DNA of 64,000 bases from Nodularia spumigena CCY9414 (GCF_000340565.2 NZ_CP007203.1:1974228-2038227), one strand, 5' to 3'. Positions 25,703 to 35,524 are shown, counted from the first letter of the stretch. Made by a program: numbers and translations. Notes: a model not told the origin generated them from the sequence alone.

Positions 25703-26425
25703 ATGATGGTTATCTCTATTGAAAATCTGGATCATTACTTTGGTAGTGGTCAACTCAGTAAGCAGGTTTTATTCAATATCAATCTCACAATTAATGCCGG
25801 TGAGATTGTGATTATGACAGGGCCTTCTGGTTCTGGGAAAACGACACTGCTAACTTTAGTGGGAGGGTTGCGTTCTGTCCAATCTGGTAGTATGCGAGTT
25901 TTAGACAGAGAACTATGTGGTGCTAGTTCTAAACAATTAACACAGGCGCGGCGAAGTAATGGTTATATATTTCAAGCTCATAATTTGCATGGTAGTTTAA
26001 CAGCACTGCAAAATGTGCGGATGGGTTTGGAAGTGCAACCGCAAATTTCGCCCCAGGAAATGCTCCAGCAATCACAAGAAATGCTTACAGCAGTGGGTTT
26101 GGGAGAAAGATTGAATTACTATCCGGATAATTTGTCTGGTGGACAAAAACAACGGGTAGCGAACTGACAAGTCAGCGCTTGCGCTATCGCGCGTGCGTTG
26201 GTAAGTCAGCCTAAAATTGTTTTAGCCGATGAACCCACTGCTGCACTGGATAAACAATCGGGGCGCGATGTGGTGGAAATTATGCAAAAATTAGCCAAAG
26301 AGCAAGGCTGTACAATTTTGCTCGTCACCCACGATAACCGCATTTTAGATATCGCTGACCGGATTATCTACATGGAAGATGGTCATCTAGTTAGAAATGA
26401 TGTAAGTAGTTTAAATAGTGCTTAA
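25703..26425 (+). pseudogene. devA: devA, ABC exporter ATPase interrupted by a 24-nt insertion with a stop codon
   Basis: DevA-type ATPase of a DevBCA exporter (heterocyst glycolipid-type export). Walker A GPSGSGKTTLLTLVGG, Q-loop FQAHNLHGSLTALQN, signature LSGGQKQRVA, Walker B IVLADEPTAALDKQSG and the H-loop LLVTHDNRI are all present. Between QRVA and IARAL lie eight extra codons (26162-26185) of which the second is TGA, so translation stops at residue 154. The frame is otherwise kept to the true end, so deleting 24 nt would restore a normal 232-residue ATPase. With devC truncated the cluster is non-functional here. Confidence 0.87.
26162..26185. repeat. 24-nt insertion (small dispersed repeat type) with in-frame TGA
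   Basis: AACTGACAAGTCAGCGCTTG plus CGCT, exactly eight codons, placed inside the invariant ABC signature helix. Its length and GC-rich AGCGCTTGCGCT half match the 21-27 nt small dispersed repeats reported in Nostoc genomes. AAGTCAGC occurs again 25 bp downstream. Confidence 0.6.
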
Positions 26426-26638
26426 TGCGGAGTGGAAGGTTTTTCTCAGGGACTTCTAATAAATAAATTATCCAAATAAACGAACCACTCCAGGCACAGA
26501 GGACACAGAGTTAAGAGGATTTGAGTGGTTACTGAGCTTGTCGAAGTGAGGTTTTTTTCGTTAAGTGGTTGAGTGTTTTTTTATTTGGAAGTCCCTAAGC
26601 ACTGTGGATGTTATTTTTACTCAGCACTCAGCACTGGT

Positions 26639-27595
26639 TCACCCAGCCCAAATTTTATCCAAAACGGTTTGGGGTGAAATATCCGCCATTTGACCTGTCG
26701 GTGATTTAATCGCCAGAAATTTATCACTTTTTGGCAACAACTTTGCTGGATCTGTAGGGCCAAATAGAGCAATAGTATAAGTTTGCACTGCCACACTGAG
26801 GTGAAGTAGTGGATCATCGGTTGATAACATCAAACTTGCGCCGCCAATCATGGCCGCTATCTTGCCAATATTAGTAGGATAAGTCACTTTGATACCGGGA
26901 GTCCTTTCTAGGAGCGATCGCCTAATTGGGTCATTTTCAGATCCTTGAATCACCACCACAGGTAAATCTGGCTGCTTTTGCTGACATTCTTGAATAATTT
27001 GCTGCCAATTTTCCACGGGGTAGAGTTTATCCACATCTGTTGGAGTTACCTGACTAGAACCAGCATGAATCAATATGTAGCCTGTTTCATTTACCCCCAA
27101 GCGTTTTTGTTCATTTTGTGACCACTCAATATCTGGCTTCAGTATATTCACTGCTAATTCTCGGCAAGGGGTTTTAATCCCAAACGGTTGCAGCAAATCG
27201 TGGTAAACTGCCGCCACATACTTGTTTGCTTGGAATGGTACAGAATCAGTGAGAAAACCTGCGCCTTTGCCTTGGTAGCCAACGCGGGTAGGAATTCCCG
27301 TTAACCAGAGTAAAAGACCCATTAACCAGCTTTGTCCCACAGTGATGACGGCATCATACTCGCGATCGCGAATCGTGCCAACTAGATTGCTCCAATCCGC
27401 CAAACTGTTGCGGTCGTTATAATCGAAGCTCAGAACATCATTAACTGACTTGCTCACCCGGTAGGCAGCCTTTGACCGGGGTTCCACAACGACATCTAAC
27501 TGAGCGTTAGGGTAATTACGCTTTAAATCATCTAGTGTTGGGAAGAAAAGAATTTGGTCGCCAATTCCACCAGGAACAAGGGCTACTACTCGCAT
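26639..27595 (-). CDS. Glycosyltransferase family 9 (heptosyltransferase-like)
   Basis: 318 residues of GT9, GT-B-fold enzymes that transfer heptose or similar sugars in lipopolysaccharide core assembly. The N-terminal domain opens VVALVPGGIGDQILFFPTLD, where the acceptor loop includes the conserved GD. The donor domain contains LIHAGSSQVTPTDVDKLYP, VVIQGSENDP, MIGGASLMLSTDDPLLHLSV and IALFGPTDPAKLLP, the usual nucleotide-sugar contacts. Cytosolic and membrane-associated by family. The gene is alone on its strand. Cyanobacterial LPS often lacks heptose, so the true sugar is uncertain. Confidence 0.88.
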   Translation of the reverse strand: MRVVALVPGGIGDQILFFPTLDDLKRNYPNAQLDVVVEPRSKAAYRVSKSVNDVLSFDYNDRNSLADWSNLVGTIRDREYDAVITVGQSWLMGLLLWLTGIPTRVGYQGKGAGFLTDSVPFQANKYVAAVYHDLLQPFGIKTPCRELAVNILKPDIEWSQNEQKRLGVNETGYILIHAGSSQVTPTDVDKLYPVENWQQIIQECQQKQPDLPVVVIQGSENDPIRRSLLERTPGIKVTYPTNIGKIAAMIGGASLMLSTDDPLLHLSVAVQTYTIALFGPTDPAKLLPKSDKFLAIKSPTGQMADISPQTVLDKIWAG

Positions 27596-27726
27596 AATAT
27601 TTATTGACGCGTACTCGCTCCTTATTTTAGGTGAATATAGTCATTAGTCATTAGTCAAACAATTTGAGATTTGGGATTTGGGATTTTAGATTGACTCCCT
27701 ATTTAACTAAAGTAAAGAAAATTCCG

Positions 27727-27768
27727 GCTCCCTCTCCTTACTTAAGGAGAGGGTTGGGGTGAGGTTCT
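27727..27768. repeat. CTCTCCTT/AAGGAGAG hairpin repeat, inverted copy
   Basis: Same dispersed hairpin family as at 4505, in the opposite orientation, about 35 bp before the ispD start. Confidence 0.75.
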
Positions 27769-27801
27769 ATATTATTAGTCATTAATGTCTTGAGGTTTTC
27801 T

Positions 27802-28482
27802 GTGTATTTACTCATTCCATCGGCGGGTATCGGCAAAAGAATGGGAGGAACCCGTAATAAACTCCTCCTGGAAGTGCGATCGCAAGCAATCATTGCTTGG
27901 ACTCTCAAAGCGGCGGCAGCAGCCAGTACAATCAAGTGGATCGGGATTATTTCTCAACCTTGTGATTGGCCTGAATTTAAAGACATTATTGCTGATTTAA
28001 ATTTGACTAAACCAGTGGAATTTATTGCCGGGGGGGACACCCGTCAAGAATCTGTTTACAATGGCTTGCAGGCGCTCCCAGCCACCGCAGAACACGTATT
28101 AATTCATGATGGCGCACGATGTTTGGCGACACCAGATTTACTCGACTCCTGCGCCGAAGCTATCCGCCAATGTTCTGGTTTAATTGCGGCTGTACCTGTG
28201 AAAGATACAATCAAAGTTGTGGATGATCATGGCATTATTCAAAGCACACCCGACCGACGGCAATTGTGGGCAGCACAAACACCTCAAGGGTTTAATGTCA
28301 AGTTATTGAAAGAATGTCACGCCCAAGGTGTGCGTCAAGGTTGGGAAGTAACTGATGATGCGGCTTTATTTGAAAAATGTGGAATTGAAGTCCAAATTGT
28401 CCCCGGAGAAGAGACTAATTTAAAAATTACCACTCCACAAGATTTAGCGATCGCCGAATTTATCCTCAGTAACCGAGAATGA
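27802..28482 (+). CDS. ispD: 2-C-methyl-D-erythritol 4-phosphate cytidylyltransferase
   Basis: 226 residues; third step of the MEP isoprenoid pathway, coupling CTP to MEP. The nucleotide loop LIPSAGIGKRMGGTRNKLLL, the FIAGGDTRQESVYNGL motif, VLIHDGARCLA with its Asp, and VTDDAALFEKCG are all in place. GTG 27802 (MYLLIPSAG) is preferred; an upstream TTG at 27790 would add four residues. The hairpin repeats on both sides show no operon partners. ispG, a later step of the pathway, is also in this window at 32546. Confidence 0.93.
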   Translation: MYLLIPSAGIGKRMGGTRNKLLLEVRSQAIIAWTLKAAAAASTIKWIGIISQPCDWPEFKDIIADLNLTKPVEFIAGGDTRQESVYNGLQALPATAEHVLIHDGARCLATPDLLDSCAEAIRQCSGLIAAVPVKDTIKVVDDHGIIQSTPDRRQLWAAQTPQGFNVKLLKECHAQGVRQGWEVTDDAALFEKCGIEVQIVPGEETNLKITTPQDLAIAEFILSNRE

Positions 28483-28487
28483 GGATA

Positions 28488-28530
28488 GAACCTCACCCCA
28501 ACCCTCTCCTTAGTAAGGAGAGGGAGCCGG
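28488..28530. repeat. CTCACCCC/CTCTCCTT hairpin repeat after ispD
   Basis: Dispersed hairpin copy shortly after the ispD stop codon, with the GGAGCCGG tail also seen in the copy at 18661. Confidence 0.75.
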
Positions 28531-28595
28531 AATTTTGTTGATTTTATAAGTAGGCGGGTTGATTTAGAATACATTGGCAAAGCTGATATTCTACC

Positions 28596-28655
28596 AATGA
28601 CAAATGACCAATGACTAATGACCAATGACAAATGACAAATGACTAATGACTAATG
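28596..28655. repeat. STRR2-type heptamer array running into the scpB start codon
   Basis: Eight to nine units of ATGACCA/ATGACAA/ATGACTA. The final ATGACTA is the start codon and first residues (ATG ACT A...) of scpB. Confidence 0.8.
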
Positions 28656-29192
28656 ACTACAGCAACAAAGATAGAAGCGATTCTGTATTTAAAAGGTAAA
28701 CCCTTATCTCTGAGCGAAATAGCCGAGTATGCAGGGTGCGATCGCGCCACAGTCGAAGAAGGCATAATGGAGCTAATGGATAATTATGCTCACAGAGATA
28801 GTGCCTTAGAAGTCGTAGAAACTCCCACAGGTTATAGTTTGCAACTGCGGTCTGATTTTCAGGACTTAGTACAAACGCTGATTCCTGTAGAATTAGGACT
28901 AGGTGCATTAAGGACTTTAGCTGCGATCGCCTTAAATAACCCCATACTCCAAAGCGATTTAATTGAACTACGCGGTTCAGGAGTATATCAACACGTCCCG
29001 GAACTGGTGGAACTCGGTTTTGTGCGGAAACGCCGAGACAATGAGTCTCGCTCCTACTCCCTACAAGTCACACCGAAATTTCATCAGTATTTTCAACTTG
29101 AACAACTGCCCCAAATATTAGAATATAGCCACAAAGAAGAACAGCTAGAACTAGACCTCACACCCAAAGAAGAAGTAAAACCTGCGAGTTAA
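28653..29192 (+). CDS. scpB: Segregation and condensation protein B
   Basis: 179 residues of ScpB, the winged-helix kleisin-associated subunit of the SMC condensin. Two winged-helix units are recognisable, the first beginning KIEAILYLKGKPLSLSEIAE and the second LGALRTLAAIALNNPILQSD with LRGSGVYQHVPELVELGFV. The acidic C-terminus (EEQLELDLTPKEEVKPAS) is a disordered tail. The start codon is formed by the last STRR2 unit and no Shine-Dalgarno sequence is evident. No scpA neighbour, which is normal in cyanobacteria. Confidence 0.9.
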   Translation: MTTATKIEAILYLKGKPLSLSEIAEYAGCDRATVEEGIMELMDNYAHRDSALEVVETPTGYSLQLRSDFQDLVQTLIPVELGLGALRTLAAIALNNPILQSDLIELRGSGVYQHVPELVELGFVRKRRDNESRSYSLQVTPKFHQYFQLEQLPQILEYSHKEEQLELDLTPKEEVKPAS

Positions 29193-29349
29193 ACAGAATC
29201 TCATCCACAAAAGTTTTTGATGCAGAATTTCTCTGTTGTAGACATAGACAGGGCTTTCCTAGATTAAAGTCCAACCTATACCAATAGAGAATGCAATAGG
29301 CTTGTACTATGGTTTAGAGTAGAATCAGCAACTAAGCTAAAATTTGCCA

Positions 29350-29697
29350 ATGGTGTTTGACCCTGACTTTTTGAATGACAACTCCGAGGAAAATCCCAAT
29401 CAGCTTCTGAACGACCATTTTGAGGAAAATCCGAATCAGTTACTCAAATATTTACAGCATCAGCCTCCTGAAGTTCTAGCCCGTGTCGCCCAGTCCGTCA
29501 GTCCGGAAATTAAGCATATAATTTCGCAAAACGTCCAAGGGCTAGTGGGAATGCTCCCCGCAGAAAATTTCAACGTGCAGATTACCACAGATAGGGATAA
29601 CTTAGCTGGGCTGCTAGCATCGGCGATGATGACAGGATACTTCCTCCGCCAAATGGAGCAAAGGATGCAGTTGGAGCATTTGTCTAATAATCATTAG
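29350..29697 (+). CDS. DUF760 family protein
   Basis: 115 residues of the DUF760 family, conserved in cyanobacteria and plastids. The core reads LLKYLQHQPPEVLARVAQSV, SPEIKHIISQNVQGLVGMLP, then FNVQITTDRDNLAGLLASAM and MTGYFLRQMEQRM. Near the start the peptide EENPNQLL occurs twice, 16 residues apart (before NDHF and before KYLQ), a small internal duplication. ATG 29350 is used. Plant relatives associate with chloroplast protein turnover, but no role is known in bacteria. Convergent with the protease gene, 16 bp apart. Confidence 0.8.
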   Translation: MVFDPDFLNDNSEENPNQLLNDHFEENPNQLLKYLQHQPPEVLARVAQSVSPEIKHIISQNVQGLVGMLPAENFNVQITTDRDNLAGLLASAMMTGYFLRQMEQRMQLEHLSNNH

Positions 29698-29713
29698 TCA
29701 ATCGCCCAACTAC

Positions 29714-30922
29714 TTACTTTTTCTCAGGATAGGAACCTGATTCCACTTTCAAAGTTTGAATTTTACCATTGCGGTTAACTTCAATTTCCAGGATATCCCC
29801 AACTGTGCTGGATTCAATCTGCTTCTGGACTAGGGCTGCTGTTTTGACTGGTTTACCATTGATTTTTTGAATCACGTCTCCAGGAAGTAGCCCAGACTCC
29901 TCTGCTGGTGAGTTTTCCATAACTCCCGAAATCACAACACCCGTTTTCGGTTGAATCTTGAGATTTTTTTCTTGATTAAGCTCTCGCCTTGTGGTAGGAG
30001 ATAAATCTGTCATTGAAATCCCCAAAAAGGGATGTTCTGCACGTCCTTTAGTAAATAGTTCATTAGCAATACGAGCCGCAGTTTCAATCGGGATAGCAAA
30101 GCCCAAGCCTTGAGCATCGGCGCGGATAGCTGTATTAACACCAATAACTTCACCTTGGGCATTTAACAAAGGGCCGCCAGAGTTACCAGGGTTAATGGCT
30201 GCATCAGTTTGGATAAAACTGACTCGCTTATCTGGGACACCAACTTGAGCGCTAGTGCGACCAGTGGCGCTGATAATGCCGATAGTCACAGTATTATCTA
30301 AACCTAAAGGATTGCCAATAGCGATCGCCCATTGTCCTGGAATTAAATTTTGTGAATTGCCTAACTTCACAATGGGCAATTTATTTTCGGGAATTTTCAC
30401 CACAGCGACATCTGTAATGGGATCAACTCCCACCACTCTCCCCTTAAAAGTCCGACCATCTTTGAGAGTGACTTGCACAGTCTCTGTATTCGCCACCACA
30501 TGAGCATTAGTCAGCAATAGACCATTTTCGCTTAAAATAAATCCCGACCCCGTACCACGCTCAATCCTTTCTTTAGGAATTGGTTCCTCATCATCCCCAA
30601 AAAAGCGCCGCAAGAGGGGATTTTTCAAAGCATCTGAGATCGGATTGGGAACTTTACGAGTAGCATTAATCTTGACTACCGCCGGGCCAACCTTCTGCAC
30701 TGCTGAAGCAATAAAATTCAGATTATCACCCCTAGTAGCGCCAATAGCTCCGCCTACAGGATTAGGAACCACAGACTCTGGAGAAGATGACACCGTAATA
30801 TTTCTTAATTCTTTGAACGAGCGATTGTGTGGCAAAAGATAACTACTGCCCAACACACCTGCACCACTACCAATCGCCAGTAGAGATAAATAAATAGCTA
30901 GTTGCTTTAAAGGTAAGTTCAT
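29714..30922 (-). CDS. Deg/HtrA-type trypsin-like serine protease with one PDZ domain
   Basis: 402 residues. An N-terminal membrane anchor or signal (about 8-29) places it in the periplasm or lumen. The protease domain carries the full triad: H141 (LTNAHVV), D171 (PITDVAVV) and S248 (NPGNSGGPL). One PDZ domain follows from about 300, with GVVISGVMENSPAEESGLLP and GDVIQKINGKPV. This matches the cyanobacterial HhoA/HhoB/HtrA group that degrades or refolds damaged exported proteins; I cannot decide which paralog. No operon partner. Confidence 0.92.
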   Translation of the reverse strand: MNLPLKQLAIYLSLLAIGSGAGVLGSSYLLPHNRSFKELRNITVSSSPESVVPNPVGGAIGATRGDNLNFIASAVQKVGPAVVKINATRKVPNPISDALKNPLLRRFFGDDEEPIPKERIERGTGSGFILSENGLLLTNAHVVANTETVQVTLKDGRTFKGRVVGVDPITDVAVVKIPENKLPIVKLGNSQNLIPGQWAIAIGNPLGLDNTVTIGIISATGRTSAQVGVPDKRVSFIQTDAAINPGNSGGPLLNAQGEVIGVNTAIRADAQGLGFAIPIETAARIANELFTKGRAEHPFLGISMTDLSPTTRRELNQEKNLKIQPKTGVVISGVMENSPAEESGLLPGDVIQKINGKPVKTAALVQKQIESSTVGDILEIEVNRNGKIQTLKVESGSYPEKK

Positions 30923-31243
30923 AATGATTACGTTTAGACAACGCAGTGCAGTTGCTAATTCCTAAGTGTAGTCAAGCAAAGGGCAAGTGGACAGATAAAT
31001 TTACATACAATAAAGACAATATTTTCCTGACAAAACGGGTAAAGGCAGTTGAACACAGATAAATCTGGACTTGTTGTCACTAAATAGACATCGGTCGAAT
31101 TTAAATATGGATCTTCGTTGAGTCCTTGTAAAAACGTTTCATGGAACGTCTCTACATTCTTTGTCTCCAGATGTCTGATGAAAACTCCCCACAACCTCGT
31201 TCCCCAACTAAAATCTAAAGTTAGGCTCTGTTGACTTTTATAT
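30923..31243. other. 321-bp intergenic region with a MITE-like element
   Basis: Divergent promoters of the Deg protease and LysM-M23 genes. It contains MITE-like element B copy 2 (31086-31176). No gene seen. Confidence 0.6.
31086..31176. repeat. MITE-like element B, copy 2
   Basis: Ends AGACATC...GATGTCT and internal AACGTCTCTACATTCTTTGT match the copy at 20826-20915, with diverged middle sequence. Located between divergent genes. Confidence 0.65.
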
Positions 31244-32131
31244 ATGAATTTTCCTTATCGTCTACTTTTGCTCTGTAGCCTAGTTGGTGCTGTCGGTTTA
31301 ACATCCACACCTCTCAACTCCAGCAGCGCCCATGCAGCCCCAAGTTGTCCAACTCCCGCTTTGTCTCGTTTCCAACGCCATCAAGTTAATCGTGGTGAAA
31401 CTTTGGAGAGCATCGCACAGCGCTACAATCTCACGCCGACAACGCTGATGGACATGAATCCTGCTGTCAAAAACGGCAACGTTACTGTTGGTAGCCAGTT
31501 GCAAATTCCTCCCTACAATGGATTTGTTGTCCAAGTGGCTAGCGGACAAACTTGGCGAGAAGTGGCAAAAAAATATGAAGTTCGTGCTGATACACTGTTT
31601 GAAATCAATGGTTGCCAACAAGACCCCAGAATTGTCTTTGTTCCAGTAGGAAATGTCTCGCCCAGTAGCCTTTTAACTGCTTCTGGTGCGCCGGCTGATA
31701 GTCAGCCTATATCCATTTCTGGGTATCCTTTGCAGTCAGTGGCAACTGTGGCACTTCCTTATGGCTGGCAGATTCATCCTACTACTGCTGAAGTGTTTTT
31801 CCATAGTGGTGTGGATTTTATAGCTCCTGTGGGTAGTTCTGTACAAGCGATCGCACCGGGAACTATAGTGTTTGCTGAACAGCAGGGGACTTATGGCCAG
31901 TTGGTCATCGTTAACCACAGTGGCGGTCTCCAAAGCCGTTACGCCCATCTTGGTGATATTCAGGTTTCTGTTGGTCAAAAAGTTAATGCGGGTGACTTGC
32001 TCGGAACTGTAGGCACTACTGGAGAGCCTACCGGGAATCAGCCACACCTCCATTTTGAAATGCGCTCTAGCTCTGATTTGGGTTGGGTGGCTGAAGATCC
32101 TCAAGGTTATTTACAGCAATCAGGATTTTAA
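31244..32131 (+). CDS. LysM-domain M23 family metallopeptidase (cell-wall hydrolase)
   Basis: 295 residues. Signal peptide 1-32. Two LysM modules bind peptidoglycan: about 46-90 (HQVNRGETLESIAQRYNL) and 94-136. The M23/LytM-type domain begins at about 172. Zinc ligands H187 and D191 (FFHSGVDFIAP) and H270 with H268 (QPHLHFEMR), plus H235 (RYAHLG), are intact, so it should be an active endopeptidase rather than a degenerate activator. Such enzymes open peptidoglycan for growth, septation or intercellular channels. Monocistronic. Confidence 0.92.
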   Translation: MNFPYRLLLLCSLVGAVGLTSTPLNSSSAHAAPSCPTPALSRFQRHQVNRGETLESIAQRYNLTPTTLMDMNPAVKNGNVTVGSQLQIPPYNGFVVQVASGQTWREVAKKYEVRADTLFEINGCQQDPRIVFVPVGNVSPSSLLTASGAPADSQPISISGYPLQSVATVALPYGWQIHPTTAEVFFHSGVDFIAPVGSSVQAIAPGTIVFAEQQGTYGQLVIVNHSGGLQSRYAHLGDIQVSVGQKVNAGDLLGTVGTTGEPTGNQPHLHFEMRSSSDLGWVAEDPQGYLQQSGF

Positions 32132-32545
32132 CGCAAAGGGGCGCAAAGGTGAGCGCAAAGGTACGCGGAGGAGGTTTAAGTCAGGGATGCGATGGGTTTA
32201 CTTTCCAAATACCGTTTTCTATATCTGCTGGGGTAATGTTGGTTGCTGCTGGTGTCGGGTGTTCCCCTGCATCATGTTTATTTTTTATGTGATTATTCAT
32301 CTAAAATTATTTGACTTGGCGTTTTTCTGTTCTTGTCCGTTCGTTATTCAATTTAAGTGCGATCGCCTCTGAATTTGTTTTATAGTATTTTTTGTCACAC
32401 AATAAGCAAGCGATCGCTGCTTAATCTCATTTTTTATCTGCTCTTTTGCCCTCTCATCGCCCAAAAATGCTCTGACTGTGGCAATCTGAAAGAAAGAGAC
32501 TTTCAATTTGATATTTTAACTACAGCAAATTTACCTAATTAGGTT
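32132..32545. other. 414-bp intergenic region upstream of ispG
   Basis: No gene seen. The left 50 bp are a CGCAAAGGGGCGCAAAGGT-type dispersed repeat (related to that at 36546). Two HIP1 cores (GCGATCGC) lie near 32360 and 32411. The rest is AT-rich and should include the ispG promoter. Confidence 0.55.
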
Positions 32546-33772
32546 ATGCAAACTCTGCCAACTCCTACAACCATTGACACCACCGCAGATCAACCCATCT
32601 TTGACACCAAAATTAAACGGCGTAAAACCAGACCTGTAAAAGTGGGAAATGTCACAATTGGGGGTAACTACCCAGTGGTGGTACAGTCGATGATTAACGA
32701 GGACACTCTTGATATTGATGGTTCAGTAGCAGCAATTCGTCGTTTACACGAAATCGGCTGTGAAATTGTCCGCGTCACAGTACCAAGTATGGCTCATGCC
32801 AAAGTGATGGCGGAAATTAAACAAAGATTAATTAAAACTTACCAAGATGTGCCAATTGTCGCCGATGTGCATCACAATGGCATGAGAATTGCCCTAGAAG
32901 TCGCCAAGCATATCGAAAAAGTGCGAATTAATCCGGGGTTGTATGTGTTCGAGAAACCCAACTCCAATAGAAGCGAATATACTAAAACCGAATTTGATGA
33001 AATTGGCGACAAAATCCGCGAAACTCTAGAACCTTTAGTAGTTTCCTTGCGAGATCAAGGTAAAGCCATGCGAATTGGTGTAAATCATGGTTCTCTCGCC
33101 GAAAGAATGCTATTTACCTACGGTGACACCCCAGAAGGCATGGTAGAATCTGCCTTAGAATTTATTCGGATTTGTGAATCTTTAAATTTCCGGAACTTGG
33201 TAATTTCCATGAAAGCCTCACGAGTGCCGGTGATGATAGCCGCTTATCGGATGATGGCTAAACGCTTGGATGAACTGGGTATGGATTATCCCTTGCATTT
33301 GGGTGTCACAGAAGCTGGTGATGGTGAATATGGACGCATTAAATCCACAGCCGGAATTGCCACATTATTAGCTGATGGTATTGGCGATACAATTCGCGTG
33401 TCACTGACAGAAGCACCAGAAAAAGAAATTCCCGTTTGTTACAGCATTCTGCAAGCTTTAGGACTGCGGAAAACAATGGTTGAGTATGTCGCTTGTCCTT
33501 CTTGTGGGCGGACTTTATTTAATTTAGAGGAAGTTTTACACAAAGTTAGGGAAGCCACCAAACACTTAACTGGGTTGGATGTAGCCGTCATGGGTTGCAT
33601 TGTCAACGGCCCTGGAGAAATGGCAGATGCTGACTATGGTTATGTTGGTAAAACACCAGGTTACATTTCTTTATATCGTGGGCGAGAAGAAATTAAAAAA
33701 GTCCCAGAAGCCCAAGGAGTTGAGGAATTAATTAACCTCATTAAGGCTGATGGACGTTGGGTAGAACCATAG
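32546..33772 (+). CDS. ispG: 4-hydroxy-3-methylbut-2-enyl diphosphate synthase
   Basis: 408 residues; converts MEcPP to HMBPP late in the MEP pathway, with electrons from ferredoxin in cyanobacteria. The TIM-barrel domain opens [20 protein letters not shown]. The 4Fe-4S cluster ligands are C317 and C320 (ACPSCGRT) and C351 ([17 protein letters not shown]), with the conserved Glu of NGPGE. Length fits the bacterial two-domain form. Start ATG 32546 directly follows a TTAGG sequence. With ispD nearby, two MEP genes fall in this window but not in one operon. Confidence 0.95.
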   Translation: MQTLPTPTTIDTTADQPIFDTKIKRRKTRPVKVGNVTIGGNYPVVVQSMINEDTLDIDGSVAAIRRLHEIGCEIVRVTVPSMAHAKVMAEIKQRLIKTYQDVPIVADVHHNGMRIALEVAKHIEKVRINPGLYVFEKPNSNRSEYTKTEFDEIGDKIRETLEPLVVSLRDQGKAMRIGVNHGSLAERMLFTYGDTPEGMVESALEFIRICESLNFRNLVISMKASRVPVMIAAYRMMAKRLDELGMDYPLHLGVTEAGDGEYGRIKSTAGIATLLADGIGDTIRVSLTEAPEKEIPVCYSILQALGLRKTMVEYVACPSCGRTLFNLEEVLHKVREATKHLTGLDVAVMGCIVNGPGEMADADYGYVGKTPGYISLYRGREEIKKVPEAQGVEELINLIKADGRWVEP

Positions 33773-34014
33773 AAGAGGCAGGGGAGCAGGGAGCACCGGA
33801 GCAAGGGGGAGTGAGAAATTACTTTAAACTTCCGGTTACTTAACAACCGTTCCTCTTCTCCCCTGCCCCCTGCCCCCTGCCCCCGTTCCTCTTAATCCCC
33901 GGATTGTCAAGTATTTTAATGAAGTTAGTAACACATGGTTGGTTTGTACAGTGTAACCCTGTGTTAGATTGGGCATACTGACGATATATTCCTCCCTCTG
34001 ACGCAGCTGTCATT

Positions 34015-35301
34015 ATGGTCATTACAAAAAGTAGACTTGTTTTGGGTGCTACGGCGGTGACGCTTTCCACAATTGCTGTTACTAGCCTGGGTATTCACTC
34101 GCGAGGTCAGGCTTTATTTAAAGCAAGTCCCAAAGAATTAGTAGACGAAGTTTGGCAAATTGTTCAGCGCCAATATGTAGATGAGACTTTTAATCAAGTG
34201 GATTGGCTGGCTGTGCGGAAGGAGTACTTAGGCAAGTCCTACAGTAGTCAGGAAGATGCCTATACATCCATCCGGGAAATGCTGAAAAAGCTGGATGATC
34301 CCTACACCCGGTTTATGGACCCACAAGAGTTCAAAAATATGCAGGTGGATACCTCTGGGGAACTCACAGGTATTGGCATCACCATCAGTCAAGATGAAGA
34401 AACGAAGAAGATTGTAGTGATTTCGCCCATTGATGATACACCCGCATTTAAGGCGGGCATTTTGGCGAAAGATGTCATCATCAAAATTGATGGTAAAAGC
34501 ACTGAAGGGATGGATACCAATGAGGCGGTATCCTTGATTCGTGGTGAAGCAGGAACGAAAATCAACTTGACAGTGGAACGGGACGGTCAACAAAAACAGT
34601 TTCAAATCACACGCGCCCGCATTGAAATTCATCCAGTTAAGTATTCTGAAAAACCAACTCCAGCAGGTAAACTCGGTTACATCCGCCTGAATCAGTTCAG
34701 CGCCAATGCTAGCCGGGAAATGCAAAGCGCTATCAGAGATTTAGAAAGGAAACGGGTAGCTGGATATATTCTGGATTTACGTGGTAACCCTGGTGGTTTA
34801 CTCTACTCAAGTGTAGAAATTGCTCGGATGTGGATGGATAGCGGCACAATTGTTTCCACTATTGACCGGGGGGGTGAACAAGAGCGGGAAGTAGCCAGGG
34901 GACGTGCTTTGACGAATAAACCTCTGGTGGTTTTAGTTGATAAAGGATCAGCCAGCGCCAGCGAAATTCTCTCAGGAGCTTTGCAGGATAATAAACGCGC
35001 TGTTTTGGTGGGTTCTCAAACTTTCGGTAAAGGTTTAGTGCAATCGGTGCGTCCCTTAGAAGATGGTTCCGGTTTAGCGGTGACAATTGCTAAATATCAT
35101 ACTCCCAGTGGTAAAGATATTAATAAGCACGGGGTTGGCCCTGATGTGACTGTGGACTTGTCGGATGAACAGCGTGAAGAATTGTGGCTCAAGCAGCGTG
35201 AAAAATTAGCTACACTCGCAGATCCTCAATTTGCTAAAGCTGTGGAAGTTTTGGGTAAGGAAATTGCTGCTAGAGGTATGACGAGTTCCGAGAAAAAGTG
35301 A
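34015..35301 (+). CDS. Carboxyl-terminal processing protease (S41)
   Basis: 428 residues. A hydrophobic N-terminus (about 7-27) exports it. N-terminal helical domain, PDZ domain (about 110-190, with GELTGIGITISQ and GILAKDVIIKIDGKS), then the S41 catalytic core with the Ser-Lys dyad S314 (KGSASASEIL) and K339 (TFGKGLVQS), 25 residues apart as in other Ctp enzymes. Cyanobacteria encode CtpA (processes the D1 C-terminus), CtpB and CtpC. The sequence does not let me choose with confidence, though the short leader fits CtpB or CtpC as well as CtpA. Confidence 0.92.
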   Translation: MVITKSRLVLGATAVTLSTIAVTSLGIHSRGQALFKASPKELVDEVWQIVQRQYVDETFNQVDWLAVRKEYLGKSYSSQEDAYTSIREMLKKLDDPYTRFMDPQEFKNMQVDTSGELTGIGITISQDEETKKIVVISPIDDTPAFKAGILAKDVIIKIDGKSTEGMDTNEAVSLIRGEAGTKINLTVERDGQQKQFQITRARIEIHPVKYSEKPTPAGKLGYIRLNQFSANASREMQSAIRDLERKRVAGYILDLRGNPGGLLYSSVEIARMWMDSGTIVSTIDRGGEQEREVARGRALTNKPLVVLVDKGSASASEILSGALQDNKRAVLVGSQTFGKGLVQSVRPLEDGSGLAVTIAKYHTPSGKDINKHGVGPDVTVDLSDEQREELWLKQREKLATLADPQFAKAVEVLGKEIAARGMTSSEKK

Positions 35302-35524
35302 ATTTGTCTACGATGCTAAAGGGGTGTCAGGTTTTGCGCCCCTACGCAACCAGGATTTTACAGAAATACATTAGATCATGACTTAATTTAAATATGCTTT
35401 TGTAAGATATGTATTTTAGATTAACTAACCACAGAGGCACAGAGTACACAGAGAAATAAGGAAGAGTTTGTCCTCCTGATTGCGCTAAAGTTGCAAATAA
35501 CTGTGCATCTGGGAGGAAATATTT

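Noticed and set aside
26162..26185. Programmed readthrough or recoding of the TGA in devA
   Set aside because: The eight extra codons fall in an invariant helix, there is no recoding element, and devC beside it is also destroyed.
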